From positions 1-64,000 of the forward strand of contig JAHJLV010000001.1 of the NCBI GenBank assembly GCA_018821535.1: a DNA stretch of 64,000 nt. Direction: 5' to 3'. The stretch comes from Pseudomonadota bacterium (lineage in GTDB: Bacteria; Desulfobacterota; Desulfobacteria; Desulfobacterales; Desulfobacteraceae). A program made the translations under genes and the position numbers. The first letter of the stretch is position 1. Each line of letters starts with the position of its first letter. Of the stretch, positions 8,874 to 17,455 are shown piece after piece. Under the pieces are notes generated by a model that did not search any database, was not told the DNA's origin, and saw only the letters and a list, made by a program, of their open reading frames with translations.

Positions 8874-9494
8874 TTAATTAATTTTTGGGGGTTTCCAGCC
8901 GCTTTTCCATATCTGTTCAGGCAGGACATAAACTGTTTTACCGTGATCTGTGAACCAGGAGTCTAACACGTACCGATCTGTGCCTGCAGTTTCCATGATG
9001 CTGCAGGCAACGTGGGGCCATCCGTTTATGATCATGCCCCTTCTGGCAATGCCGTAAAAAGAATGAAACCGGATCAGATGATCCTGCTGCAGGAGGATTA
9101 AAAAGATATTGGTGTTAACAGCTTCATCTTCGCAGTCCATTTGATTGTGCTTGAACATTCCCGTGAACGTTCCGCCAATATCCTTATTGATACCTGTTTT
9201 TTTGCCGGAAATGATTTCCATGGACTGGATTGCCTTTGCAATTAACTGCCTTTCTGATCGGGCATCTTCCGGAGCGGGTATGAATAGGGTTTTAATGGTA
9301 TGCCAGTCTTTTGGGGTAAAAAAAGTTTTTGTTTTTTGCCGGCAGCCGTAAGAATGGCAGATCGGGAAATCTGATCGGCTAAAATCAGATATTTCATGTC
9401 TTTTTAAATAGTCTTCCGGTGTTTTGACAGGCGTAGTTGCACAGCCAAAAAAGGTGAACGCCAAAATCAGTATAAGTCCTGAAAGTAAATTCAT
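8874..9494 (-). CDS. Lipoprotein with possible transglutaminase-like triad
   Basis: Unrecognised 206-residue protein. A lipoprotein signal is clear: hydrophobic N-terminus ending in FFGC, with Cys18 as the likely lipidated residue. In the second half, Cys in MDCEDEAVN, His in GWPHVACSI and Asp in YVLDSWF occur in the order and rough spacing of a transglutaminase-like Cys-His-Asp triad. That is a pattern-based suggestion only. It lies 12 nt upstream of the MEDS gene on the same strand and could belong to the same transcript. Confidence 0.65.
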   Translation of the reverse strand: MNLLSGLILILAFTFFGCATTPVKTPEDYLKRHEISDFSRSDFPICHSYGCRQKTKTFFTPKDWHTIKTLFIPAPEDARSERQLIAKAIQSMEIISGKKTGINKDIGGTFTGMFKHNQMDCEDEAVNTNIFLILLQQDHLIRFHSFYGIARRGMIINGWPHVACSIMETAGTDRYVLDSWFTDHGKTVYVLPEQIWKSGWKPPKIN

Positions 9495-9587
9495 AAGGCC
9501 CCGTCAAAGAAAATTTTAACTTTTTTTAGCCTATCTCAAAAAAGAACAAATTTCTATTTAAAATACCTTCACATAATTTTTATTTGC

Positions 9588-9628
9588 CTTTGCCGCAAAT
9601 CCCAAAAACCTATTTGCGGGGCAATAAA
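9588..9628. repeat. Inverted repeat at the 3' end of the ThDP enzyme gene
   Basis: CCGCAAAT and ATTTGCGG form an 8-bp stem that includes the stop codon of the ThDP enzyme gene. No proper T-run follows on the minus strand, so it is at best a weak terminator. The rest of the 115-nt gap to the lipoprotein gene is AT-rich, without a recognisable gene. Confidence 0.35.
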
Positions 9629-11166
9629 TCCATTTGAATCAGGTGTGGCCCGGGTGTATTTAACGCATGTTCAAGTTTATGTTTCAGTAGTTCACATGAT
9701 GTTACCCGTGCAGCAGAGACACCCATGCCCTCGCTGATTTTAACCCAGTCAACAGGCGGGTGATCCAGGTTCATCAGAAGATTGGAGTTCTGTCCCGGGG
9801 GTTTGTTGCCAGCCCTGTGATATTCCAGTTTTAAAATATCATAGCTGTTGTTTGCGCAGATCAGGGTGGTGATATTCAGATGATCCCGGGCATGCATCCA
9901 CAGGGACTGAAGGGTATACATGGCAGCACCGTCTCCCAGAAAACTGATGACTGGCCGGTCCGGACAGGCAAAGGCCGCCCCTGTTCCGCAGGCCATGCCC
10001 TGTCCCAAAGCGCCGCCGGTCATGGTCAGAAGACTGTGGAAACTGGAATTTGCGGCAATGGCGCTGTAGGCGCCGCCCGAAGTAATTGCTTCTTCCACAA
10101 CAATTGCATTTTCCGGAATAAGGGCGCTTAAGATTCTGCAGATATTGCCACCGGTAAGATTACCCGAGGGAAGCGGGGAAAAGTCCGTGCTTTGTGTTAA
10201 TTTTTTATGATCCATTTCCGGTGCGCCCACCCGGTCAATCAGCGCATCTAAAATTTCAGGCAGATTCAGGTTGCCCTGATTGAAGCGGATAACCGTCTGA
10301 TCTTCTGAAATAAGCTGACAGCTGGTATCTTTATAACCGAAAAAGGAAACAATGGGTTTGGTTCCAATCAGGATGATGGATGCGTAAGGTGACAGTTCCT
10401 TGATGGCCTGTTCGGGAAAATAGGGGATTCTTTTTAATGATGGCAGTCCTTTGCCGATATGCGCATGGGCTGGAAATGAATCGGACAGCAGATCACAGCC
10501 GGTGGCTTTCTGTATCCGGGCAGCTTTCATCAGCCCGTCTTTTCTCAGGGCGTTTTTGCCCAGAATAACCAGCGTTTTTTTATTGCTTTTTAAAGCCTCG
10601 GCGGCCTGGTCAATTAAATCCGAATTGACAGGATCGTATGAAAAAGACGGACAGCAGATGGTCTGGTTTTTACATTCGCCCCATTGCAGATCCTGGGGCA
10701 CAATCAAGGTCGCAACCTGGCCTTTCATGGCACAGGATATGGCATTGGCCGTGTCCCGGGAAAGGGTTTCAAGGGATGTACAGGTTTTCTGCCAGCCCGG
10801 TATGGTGCTGGCCAGTGTTTCAATATCCATGGCCAGTGGCGCATCCGCTGATTTGTGCCAGGAGGCATGATCTCCGATTATATTGACAATGGGCGTGTTT
10901 GCCCTATGGGCATTGTGAAGATTGGCCAGGCCGTTGGCAAGACCCGGGCCAAGATGCAGCAGTGTCAGGGCTGGTAAACCTGCCATGCGGCCATAACCGT
11001 CAGCAGCTCCTGTGCAGCACCCTTCAAAAAGGCCGAGTACGGCTTTGATGCCGGGGACTGAATCCAGCGCTTCCACCAGTGGCATTTCTGTGGTTCCCGG
11101 GTTTGCAAAACATATTTTAATTCCGGCATTCACTGCGGTTTTGATGATGACCTGTGCCCCGTTCAT
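9610..11166 (-). CDS. ThDP-dependent enzyme of the acetolactate synthase / benzoylformate decarboxylase family
   Basis: 518-residue enzyme with the three-domain plan of pyruvate-oxidase-type ThDP enzymes. The N-terminal Pyr domain has GTTEMPLVEAL and the catalytic Glu in LGLFEGCC (about residue 48). A central domain follows. The C-terminal PP domain has GGALGQGMACGTGAAFA and the ThDP/Mg motif GDGAAMY...ANN. Such proteins are often named acetolactate synthase large subunit, but there is no small-subunit gene here, and the length and active-site region also fit a 2-oxoacid decarboxylase or carboligase. The substrate is not decidable by eye. It is divergent from the TetR-RND operon, and the operator array lies between them, so joint control is possible. 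Confidence 0.85.
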   Translation of the reverse strand: MNGAQVIIKTAVNAGIKICFANPGTTEMPLVEALDSVPGIKAVLGLFEGCCTGAADGYGRMAGLPALTLLHLGPGLANGLANLHNAHRANTPIVNIIGDHASWHKSADAPLAMDIETLASTIPGWQKTCTSLETLSRDTANAISCAMKGQVATLIVPQDLQWGECKNQTICCPSFSYDPVNSDLIDQAAEALKSNKKTLVILGKNALRKDGLMKAARIQKATGCDLLSDSFPAHAHIGKGLPSLKRIPYFPEQAIKELSPYASIILIGTKPIVSFFGYKDTSCQLISEDQTVIRFNQGNLNLPEILDALIDRVGAPEMDHKKLTQSTDFSPLPSGNLTGGNICRILSALIPENAIVVEEAITSGGAYSAIAANSSFHSLLTMTGGALGQGMACGTGAAFACPDRPVISFLGDGAAMYTLQSLWMHARDHLNITTLICANNSYDILKLEYHRAGNKPPGQNSNLLMNLDHPPVDWVKISEGMGVSAARVTSCELLKHKLEHALNTPGPHLIQMDLLPRK

Positions 11167-11301
11167 TTTTTTATTCCTCTGTTCTTTTTCAGCGGTATTT
11201 TCGTGTCTGAACCATTTGTAATCATATTATATTTTATAGATATGAAAATTACTTGATTGCCCGGATGATGGCAAGAAGAAATAATATTTTGTATAAAAGT
11301 A

Positions 11302-11330
11302 TTGACATTAGAACTGTGCGGTCATATTGT
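11302..11330 (+). promoter_or_regulatory. Promoter of the tetR-RND operon
   Basis: TTGACA (11302-11307), 17 bp, TATTGT (11325-11330). The -10 hexamer lies inside the first GGTCA-N6-TGACC palindrome, so a repressor bound there would block transcription. Confidence 0.75.
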
Positions 11331-11364
11331 TGACCGTCTGGTCATAAAAATGACCTTTAGGTCA
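11320..11364. promoter_or_regulatory. TetR-type operator array with 20-bp period
   Basis: GGTCA occurs at 11320, 11340 and 11360, and TGACC at 11331 and 11351. This makes two perfect GGTCA-N6-TGACC palindromes exactly 20 bp apart, plus an extra half site. The array overlaps the -10 and the early transcribed region of the tetR gene. It is the obvious autoregulatory site of the adjacent TetR repressor and possibly of the divergent ThDP gene. Confidence 0.8.
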
Positions 11365-11404
11365 TAAGCTTTTAATATGAAGCGTTTAAAAGGATATGAA
11401 TACA

Positions 11405-11986
11405 ATGACAGCTGTTAAAAAAAAAGAATTGCTTGATCATCTGGTGAAAACCCAGATTGTGGATGCTGTGATGACCATGATTAAAAAAAACAGTTCCATT
11501 ACCATGGACGGAATTGCCAGAACCTGCGGTATTGCAAAGGGGAGTCTGTACAATTATTTCAAGAACAAGGAAGATTTGATGGGCTATGTGCACCAGGCAA
11601 TTCTTGAGCCCATCAGAGAATCAAAAAGCATGATACTGGACAGCCGGAAAGATCCGTTGACGCGCTTGTACGAATTCATTGATTCTGTTTTCCATATCAA
11701 TGAGGATCTGCACTTTTATTTCCGGTTTATGGAACAGGAAAGATCGGTTGCGGTTGAAAAAAAGGAACGTTCAGATATTGTCATGCAGCCTTTGACCCGA
11801 TTGTGCAGACAGGGGATTGAAAAGGGGCAGTTCATTGATGTTGCCCCGGACATTCTTGCTGAAGCCATTTATGGAATGGTGATCGGTCCGATGAAATCCT
11901 TACCGCTGGTTTCCTATAAAAAACAGAATCTGGAAAAAATCAGGCAGGATATTCTGCGGCTGATTGAACGTATTATTATTGTATAG
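11405..11986 (+). CDS. TetR/AcrR-family transcriptional repressor
   Basis: DNA-binding repressor, 193 residues from the ATG at 11405. The ATG at 11396 is only 1 nt after AAAGGA, whereas 11405 has the correct spacing, so 11405 is preferred. The N-terminal helix-turn-helix is typical: ITMDGIARTCGIAKGSLYNYFKNKEDL. The C-terminal ligand/dimer domain is not recognisable to a subfamily. It is the first gene of the operon with the RND adaptor and pump, and it most likely binds the palindromes upstream, releasing them when a pump substrate is present. Confidence 0.92.
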   Translation: MTAVKKKELLDHLVKTQIVDAVMTMIKKNSSITMDGIARTCGIAKGSLYNYFKNKEDLMGYVHQAILEPIRESKSMILDSRKDPLTRLYEFIDSVFHINEDLHFYFRFMEQERSVAVEKKERSDIVMQPLTRLCRQGIEKGQFIDVAPDILAEAIYGMVIGPMKSLPLVSYKKQNLEKIRQDILRLIERIIIV

Positions 11987-11996
11987 AAGAGGAAAA

Positions 11997-13163
11997 ATGA
12001 AGATAAAAACAGGTATAGCATGTGTTCTGGTGATTCTTTTTTCACTGGCAGGGTATTTTTCATTTGTGTTTAAGTCGTCCGATATAAACACCTTGGCATC
12101 TGAATTACAGGAGGCCGCCTTGACACCTCCGGCAGAAGTTGCCGTCCATACGGTCATCCCGGAACCATTGGTGCTTACCAGGGATCTGCCCGGCAGAACA
12201 TCTGCATTTAAAATTGCTGAAATACGTCCCCAGGTATCCGGGATTATTCTCAAACGGATGTACACAGAAGGCAGTGTGGTACAAAAAGGTCAGCAGCTGT
12301 ATCAAATTGATGATGCAGCGTATCAGGCAGCCTATGACAAAGCCCTGGCAAGCCTTGAACAGGTCAAGGCCAGCATGAAATCCATTGAACCCAAGGCACG
12401 AAGATATGAACAGTTATTAAAGGCCGGAAGCGTAACGGTTCAGGCCTATGATGATGTCATGGCCTCTCTGGCTCAGACAAAGGCCGGGATTGCTTTTGCA
12501 CAGGCCAGTGTGGTCCAGGCAAAAATTGATCTGGACCATACCCGGGTGTTTGCGCCCATTTCAGGAAGAACCGGTAGATCCAATGTCACGGAAGGGGCAC
12601 TGGTGACCAATGGACAGGCAATGGCACTGGCAACCATACAGAACGTGGATCAGATTTATGTGGATGTCAACCAGTCCAGTCAGGATGTCATGACCCTGAA
12701 AAAGATGCTGGATTCTCAGGCGTCTGTTCCCCTGGCAACGCTGTTGTTAAACGGCGCAGAAGATGTGTATGCCCATAAGGGAAGGGTCTTGTTTTCAGAT
12801 ATCACTGTGGATCCGGGAACCGGCATGGTTCAGATCCGGATCGTGTTTCCGAATCCGGAAAATCAACTGCTGCCGGGTCTGTTTGTCAAGGCCAGGCTGG
12901 CATATTCCAGACAGGACAATGCCATTACCATTCCCCAGCAGGCAGTGGTAAGGTCGCCGGACGGTCAGGTGATGGTCTGGTTATATGATGAAACATCCGG
13001 AACCGTGAATACCCATGCCATAACCCTGTCACAGGCCATAGGGGACAGATGGCTGGTGACATCGGGCTTAAAGTCCCGGGACCGGGTTGTTGTCTCCGGC
13101 CTGCAGAAAATCAGGCCCATGGCAAAAGTGACACCGGTGGAATTTTTACCCTCCAATTCTTGA
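11997..13163 (+). CDS. RND efflux periplasmic adaptor (MFP, AcrA-like)
   Basis: Periplasmic adaptor that links the RND pump to an outer-membrane channel. 388 residues: N-terminal membrane anchor or signal (about 7-25), lipoyl half-motifs (GRTSAFKIAEIRPQVSGIIL and LDHTRVFAPISGRTGRSNV), a helical hairpin between them (about 100-165), beta-barrel and membrane-proximal domains. The ATG at 11997 follows an AGAGGA site; an upstream in-frame TTG at 11964 would overlap tetR and is not favoured. It lies 16 nt before the pump gene. Confidence 0.92.
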   Translation: MKIKTGIACVLVILFSLAGYFSFVFKSSDINTLASELQEAALTPPAEVAVHTVIPEPLVLTRDLPGRTSAFKIAEIRPQVSGIILKRMYTEGSVVQKGQQLYQIDDAAYQAAYDKALASLEQVKASMKSIEPKARRYEQLLKAGSVTVQAYDDVMASLAQTKAGIAFAQASVVQAKIDLDHTRVFAPISGRTGRSNVTEGALVTNGQAMALATIQNVDQIYVDVNQSSQDVMTLKKMLDSQASVPLATLLLNGAEDVYAHKGRVLFSDITVDPGTGMVQIRIVFPNPENQLLPGLFVKARLAYSRQDNAITIPQQAVVRSPDGQVMVWLYDETSGTVNTHAITLSQAIGDRWLVTSGLKSRDRVVVSGLQKIRPMAKVTPVEFLPSNS

Positions 13164-13179
13164 TATCAGGATTTAAAAC

Positions 13180-16100
13180 ATGTCCGGTTTTTTTATAGAA
13201 AGACCCATCTTTGCATGGGTGATCGCCATTGTTATCATGCTGGCTGGTGTTTTTGCCGTGAAGACACTGCCCATAGAACAATATCCCAATATTGCGCCTC
13301 CCAGTATCAGCATCACTGCCTTTTATCCGGGCGCATCTGCAAAAACCCTGGAAGACAGTGTCACCCAGGTGATTGAACAGAGTCTGACCGGGATTGATTA
13401 TCTGAGGTATTTTTCATCTTCCAGCGACGGCAGCGGACAGGCAACCATTACGTTGACCTTTGAGCCTGAAGCAGATCCCGATATTGCCCAGGTTCAGGTC
13501 CAGAACAAGGTGCAGTCGGTTTCAAGTCTTCTTCCCCAGGAAGTCAGAAATCAGGGGGTAACCGTCACCAAGGCGTCAAAGAGTTTTCTGATGCTTGTGG
13601 CACTTTATTCAGAAGACGGCAGCATGAATGAATATGATATCGGTGATTATATCAAATCAAACATGTCAGATGCGTTAAGCCGTGTTCAGGGGGTGGGGGA
13701 CGTGATGGCCTTTGGTCAGCAGCATGCCATGCGGATCTGGTTGAATCCTGAAAAACTCAACAGTTATGGCCTGATGCCTTCGGATGTCAAACACGCCATC
13801 CAGGTGAGAAATATTGATGTGGCACCGGGACAGCTGGGTGGAGCCCCTGCTGTAAAGGGGCAGCAGTTGAACGCGACAATTACGGCCCAGTCAAAGCTGA
13901 GGACCATTGGAGATTTTGAAAAAATTCTGGTCAAGGTCAATCCGGATGGTTCTCAGATCCGGCTGAAAGATATTGCAAAAATAGAACTGGGCGTTCAAAA
14001 TTACAATACAATGGCAAGATATAACGGGAAAGCCGCATCCGGTGTTGCGCTGAGCCTTGCCACCGGTGCCAATGCACTGGATACCGGAAAAAGAATCAAG
14101 GAAAAGGTGAAGGACTTGAGCGCATTCATGCCTCCCGGACTTGAAGTGGCCTATCCGTACGACACCATTCCCTTTGTCAGACTTTCCATCGAAGGGGTTG
14201 CCAAAACCCTGTTTGAAGCGGTGATTCTGGTGTTTCTGGTCATGTATCTTTTTCTTCAGAATTTTAGGGCAACCCTGATCCCCACGATTGCGGTTCCGGT
14301 TGTTTTGCTGGGAACGTTTGGTGTTTTGTCTGTTTTCGGGTTTACCATCAATGTGCTGACCATGTTTGCCATGGTGATTGCGATTGGTCTTCTGGTGGAT
14401 GATGCCATTGTTGTGGTGGAAAATGTTGAGCGGGTCATGACGGAAAAAGGGCTGCCTGCCAAAGAAGCCACCCGGGAATCCATGAAGCAGATTACCAGCG
14501 CCCTTGTGGGGATTGCCCTGGTCCTGTCTGCGGTTTTTGTGCCCATGGCATTTTTCAGCGGATCCACCGGTGCGATTTACCGGCAGTTTTCCATCACCAT
14601 TGTATCGGCCATGAGCCTTTCCGTCCTGGTGGCCCTGATTTTAACACCGGCACTGTGCGCATCCCTGCTCAAGCCTGTGCATAAAAAAGCAGGAAAAGGA
14701 TTTTTCAGGTGGTTTAATGCAGGATTTGATACTGGCAGGCAGATATATGAAAAAAGTGTGGGATATGTGATTCAAAGAGGGTTTAGGTTTTTGTGCATTT
14801 ATGCATGCATTATCGCAGTCTTGATATTCATGTTTGGAAAACTGCCGACCTCGTTTTTGCCGGATGAAGATCAGGGGAATCTGATGGTTATGGTATCTGC
14901 TCCTCCGGGCGCAACAATGGAGCGCACCCGGCAGAGTATGCAAAAAGTCGAGGCGTATTTTCTGAACAATGAAGTACAAAATGTGGAGAGTATATTTACT
15001 GTCACCGGTTTCAGTTTTGCCGGTCAGGGACAGAATGTCGGCATGGGATTTGTCGAGCTTAAGGACTGGAAAAACAGAACCCGTCCGGATCAGTCGTCAA
15101 TGGCCATTGCAGACCGCACCATGCAGCAGCTTTTCAGCATCAAGGATGCCTTTGTCTTTGCCTTTATTCCCCCTCCCATCAGGGAGCTTGGCAGGGCAAC
15201 CGGATTTAATTTCCAGTTGATTGACCAGTCCGGCATGGGGCATCAAACTCTGGTTGCAGCACGGGACCAGATGCTCATGCTGGCATCACAGACACCGGAA
15301 TTAAGCGGTGTCCGTCCCAACGGGCTGTCTGATGTGCCCCAGTATCAGCTGGATATAGATTATGAAAAAGCACAGGCCCTGGGCATTGCTACAGCAGATA
15401 TTACCAGTACCCTGGCAACGGCCTGGGGATCCACCTATGTCAATGATTTTATTGAGAACGGACGGATAAAAAAAGTGTATATGCAGGGCGAAGCCAGATA
15501 TCGCATGCTGCCGGAGGATATTTCCAACTGGTATGTCCGGAACAATACCGGTAAAATGGTCCCCTTTTCATCCTTTACCTCAGGGCTCTGGACCTATGGT
15601 TCTCCCAAACTTGAGCGGTATAATGGAAAAGCGTCCATGGAAATTCTGGGAGCGCCTGCACCCGGGGCAAGCAGCGGGGTTGCAATGGAAAAGATTGAAC
15701 AGCTTGCCCGAAAACTTCCCCGGGGAATCGGGCTTGACTGGACTGGAATTTCCTATGAAGAAAAAATGGCAGGATCACAGACCTATCTGTTATATGCCAT
15801 ATCCCTTGTGTTTGTTTTTCTGTGCCTTGCCGCTTTATATGAAAGCTGGTCAATTCCCTTTTCCATCATGCTGATTGTGCCTTTGGGGATATTGGGGTCT
15901 GTTGCAGCCGCACTTTTGGCAGGCCTTTCCAATGATGTCTATTTTCAGATTGCACTGCTGACCACGGTGGGGCTTGCGGCAAAAAATGCGATTCTGATAG
16001 TTGAATTTGCCAAAACCCTTTATGAGAGTGGAATGCCGTTGATCGACTGTACCCTGGAGGCTGCACAAAAAAGGCTTCGTCCGATTCTGATGACATCCTT

Positions 16101-16269
16101 TGCGTTTATTCTGGGCGTGACCCCGCTGGCCATTTCAAGCGGGGCAGGTTCAGCCAGCCAGAATGCCATCGGTATTGGCGTTATCGGGGGAATGGTGGCA
16201 GCCACCACACTGACCATTTTATTTGTCCCCTTGTTTTTTGTGCTGATCCAGAAGCGTAAAACGAAATAA
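13180..16269 (+). CDS. RND multidrug efflux pump, HAE1 (AcrB/MexB) family
   Basis: Inner-membrane proton-driven drug exporter, 1029 residues, full length for the family. The N-terminus [20 protein letters not shown] is typical. The large periplasmic loops, [20 protein letters not shown], the TM4 Asp-Asp pair in [18 protein letters not shown] (proton relay) and the C-terminal [17 protein letters not shown] and [20 protein letters not shown] blocks are all present. No TolC-like outer-membrane factor gene follows, because the next gene is on the other strand, so the pump must borrow a channel coded elsewhere. Confidence 0.96.
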   Translation: MSGFFIERPIFAWVIAIVIMLAGVFAVKTLPIEQYPNIAPPSISITAFYPGASAKTLEDSVTQVIEQSLTGIDYLRYFSSSSDGSGQATITLTFEPEADPDIAQVQVQNKVQSVSSLLPQEVRNQGVTVTKASKSFLMLVALYSEDGSMNEYDIGDYIKSNMSDALSRVQGVGDVMAFGQQHAMRIWLNPEKLNSYGLMPSDVKHAIQVRNIDVAPGQLGGAPAVKGQQLNATITAQSKLRTIGDFEKILVKVNPDGSQIRLKDIAKIELGVQNYNTMARYNGKAASGVALSLATGANALDTGKRIKEKVKDLSAFMPPGLEVAYPYDTIPFVRLSIEGVAKTLFEAVILVFLVMYLFLQNFRATLIPTIAVPVVLLGTFGVLSVFGFTINVLTMFAMVIAIGLLVDDAIVVVENVERVMTEKGLPAKEATRESMKQITSALVGIALVLSAVFVPMAFFSGSTGAIYRQFSITIVSAMSLSVLVALILTPALCASLLKPVHKKAGKGFFRWFNAGFDTGRQIYEKSVGYVIQRGFRFLCIYACIIAVLIFMFGKLPTSFLPDEDQGNLMVMVSAPPGATMERTRQSMQKVEAYFLNNEVQNVESIFTVTGFSFAGQGQNVGMGFVELKDWKNRTRPDQSSMAIADRTMQQLFSIKDAFVFAFIPPPIRELGRATGFNFQLIDQSGMGHQTLVAARDQMLMLASQTPELSGVRPNGLSDVPQYQLDIDYEKAQALGIATADITSTLATAWGSTYVNDFIENGRIKKVYMQGEARYRMLPEDISNWYVRNNTGKMVPFSSFTSGLWTYGSPKLERYNGKASMEILGAPAPGASSGVAMEKIEQLARKLPRGIGLDWTGISYEEKMAGSQTYLLYAISLVFVFLCLAALYESWSIPFSIMLIVPLGILGSVAAALLAGLSNDVYFQIALLTTVGLAAKNAILIVEFAKTLYESGMPLIDCTLEAAQKRLRPILMTSFAFILGVTPLAISSGAGSASQNAIGIGVIGGMVAATTLTILFVPLFFVLIQKRKTK

Positions 16270-16303
16270 ACACAAAGGCCGGTATGCCGGGTATGAATCG
16301 CTG

Positions 16304-17443
16304 TCAGTCTGTTTGCGGCAGTCGAATAAACTGTACCAGGCATAAAGAAATCAGGCTGAAAAATGCACCGGCAAAAAAGGGGATTTTATAATTGACCATC
16401 CATAAAAGTCCGCCGATCACCGGCAGGATGACAGCTGCAATATGATTGATGGTAAATCCCACTGCTGCACTGGATGCAATGTCTGCAGGATCGGCAATTT
16501 TCTGGAAATAGGTTTTGATGCCTGTGGCAAAATTGAAAAAAACATGATCCAGGATATATAAACCTGCCACAACCAGTTTTGAGTCAACAAGTGCATAGGC
16601 AATAAAAATCAGAACAAGAAAAAAATATTCAATGGAAAGCAGTTTTCGCTCTCCATATTTTAAAATAAATTTACCAACAAGCGGGTTGATGAAAAAATTG
16701 ATCGTATTGTTGAGCATGAAAAGCAGGGTGATCTGTTGAACAGAGAATTCAAATTTTTTTACCAGCAAAAATACAGCAAAGGCAATAAATATCTGGCGGC
16801 GGGCACCGGCCATGAAGGTGAGAAAATAATACAGCCAGTACTGTTTTTTTAAAATCAGTTTCTTTTTTTGAGGGATGATGTCCTGCCTGACCGGGTTTTT
16901 TGTGATGGCCCAGAATCCCCCTGCAATGATGACGGCACCAAACAGTATATACATGACCTTGTAACTGAAAAAAGGCGCAAGAATCAGGATGAGAATACCG
17001 ACAACAATGTTGGCTAACGCTGCATAGCTTCTTTGTGTGCTGAAGATGATCGGCGAGGTGTATTTGTCAAAATACTGAAGGGTGAGCGACTGGTTGGTGG
17101 TTTCGTAGCAATGGAACCCGAAACTCATGATAAGGGTTGTAAAGACAAGACCCGTAAAACTGGGCAGCAATCCGGTTAAAAAGACACCGGCACCTAAAAA
17201 AAGGATGGCCAGGGCTGACAGTTTATGCTCGCTGATGATTAAAATGATATAGGTCACCAGAAGGGCCAGAAATCCGGGGATTTCTCTTACAGACTGCAGA
17301 ATTCCGACATGGTAACCATCCAGTCCCACAACATTGACGCTGAAATTATCAAAAAGCGTTCTCCAGGATTGAAGACCCACAGTAGAGCAGATGGTCAGAA
17401 CGATGAGATACGAATACATCAGTTCTTTTCTATAATCAGTCAA
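16304..17443 (-). CDS. MFS transporter
   Basis: Integral membrane transporter, 379 residues with about ten to twelve hydrophobic segments. The N-terminal half begins SYLIVLTICSTVGLQSWRTLF and carries LQSVREIPGFLALLVTYIIL. No substrate signature is recognised. The open frame begins with TTG at 17443; the first ATG is at 17419, and neither has a good ribosome-binding site, so the start is uncertain. It sits 12 nt after the GlmS-like gene and probably depends on its translation. It is convergent with the RND pump gene with a 34-nt gap. Confidence 0.82.
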   Translation of the reverse strand: MTDYRKELMYSYLIVLTICSTVGLQSWRTLFDNFSVNVVGLDGYHVGILQSVREIPGFLALLVTYIILIISEHKLSALAILFLGAGVFLTGLLPSFTGLVFTTLIMSFGFHCYETTNQSLTLQYFDKYTSPIIFSTQRSYAALANIVVGILILILAPFFSYKVMYILFGAVIIAGGFWAITKNPVRQDIIPQKKKLILKKQYWLYYFLTFMAGARRQIFIAFAVFLLVKKFEFSVQQITLLFMLNNTINFFINPLVGKFILKYGERKLLSIEYFFLVLIFIAYALVDSKLVVAGLYILDHVFFNFATGIKTYFQKIADPADIASSAAVGFTINHIAAVILPVIGGLLWMVNYKIPFFAGAFFSLISLCLVQFIRLPQTD

Positions 17444-17455
17444 AATACATGCAGC

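Noticed and set aside
16270..16303. Possible terminator between the convergent RND and MFS genes.
   Set aside because: Only a 4-bp CCGG stem and no T-run.
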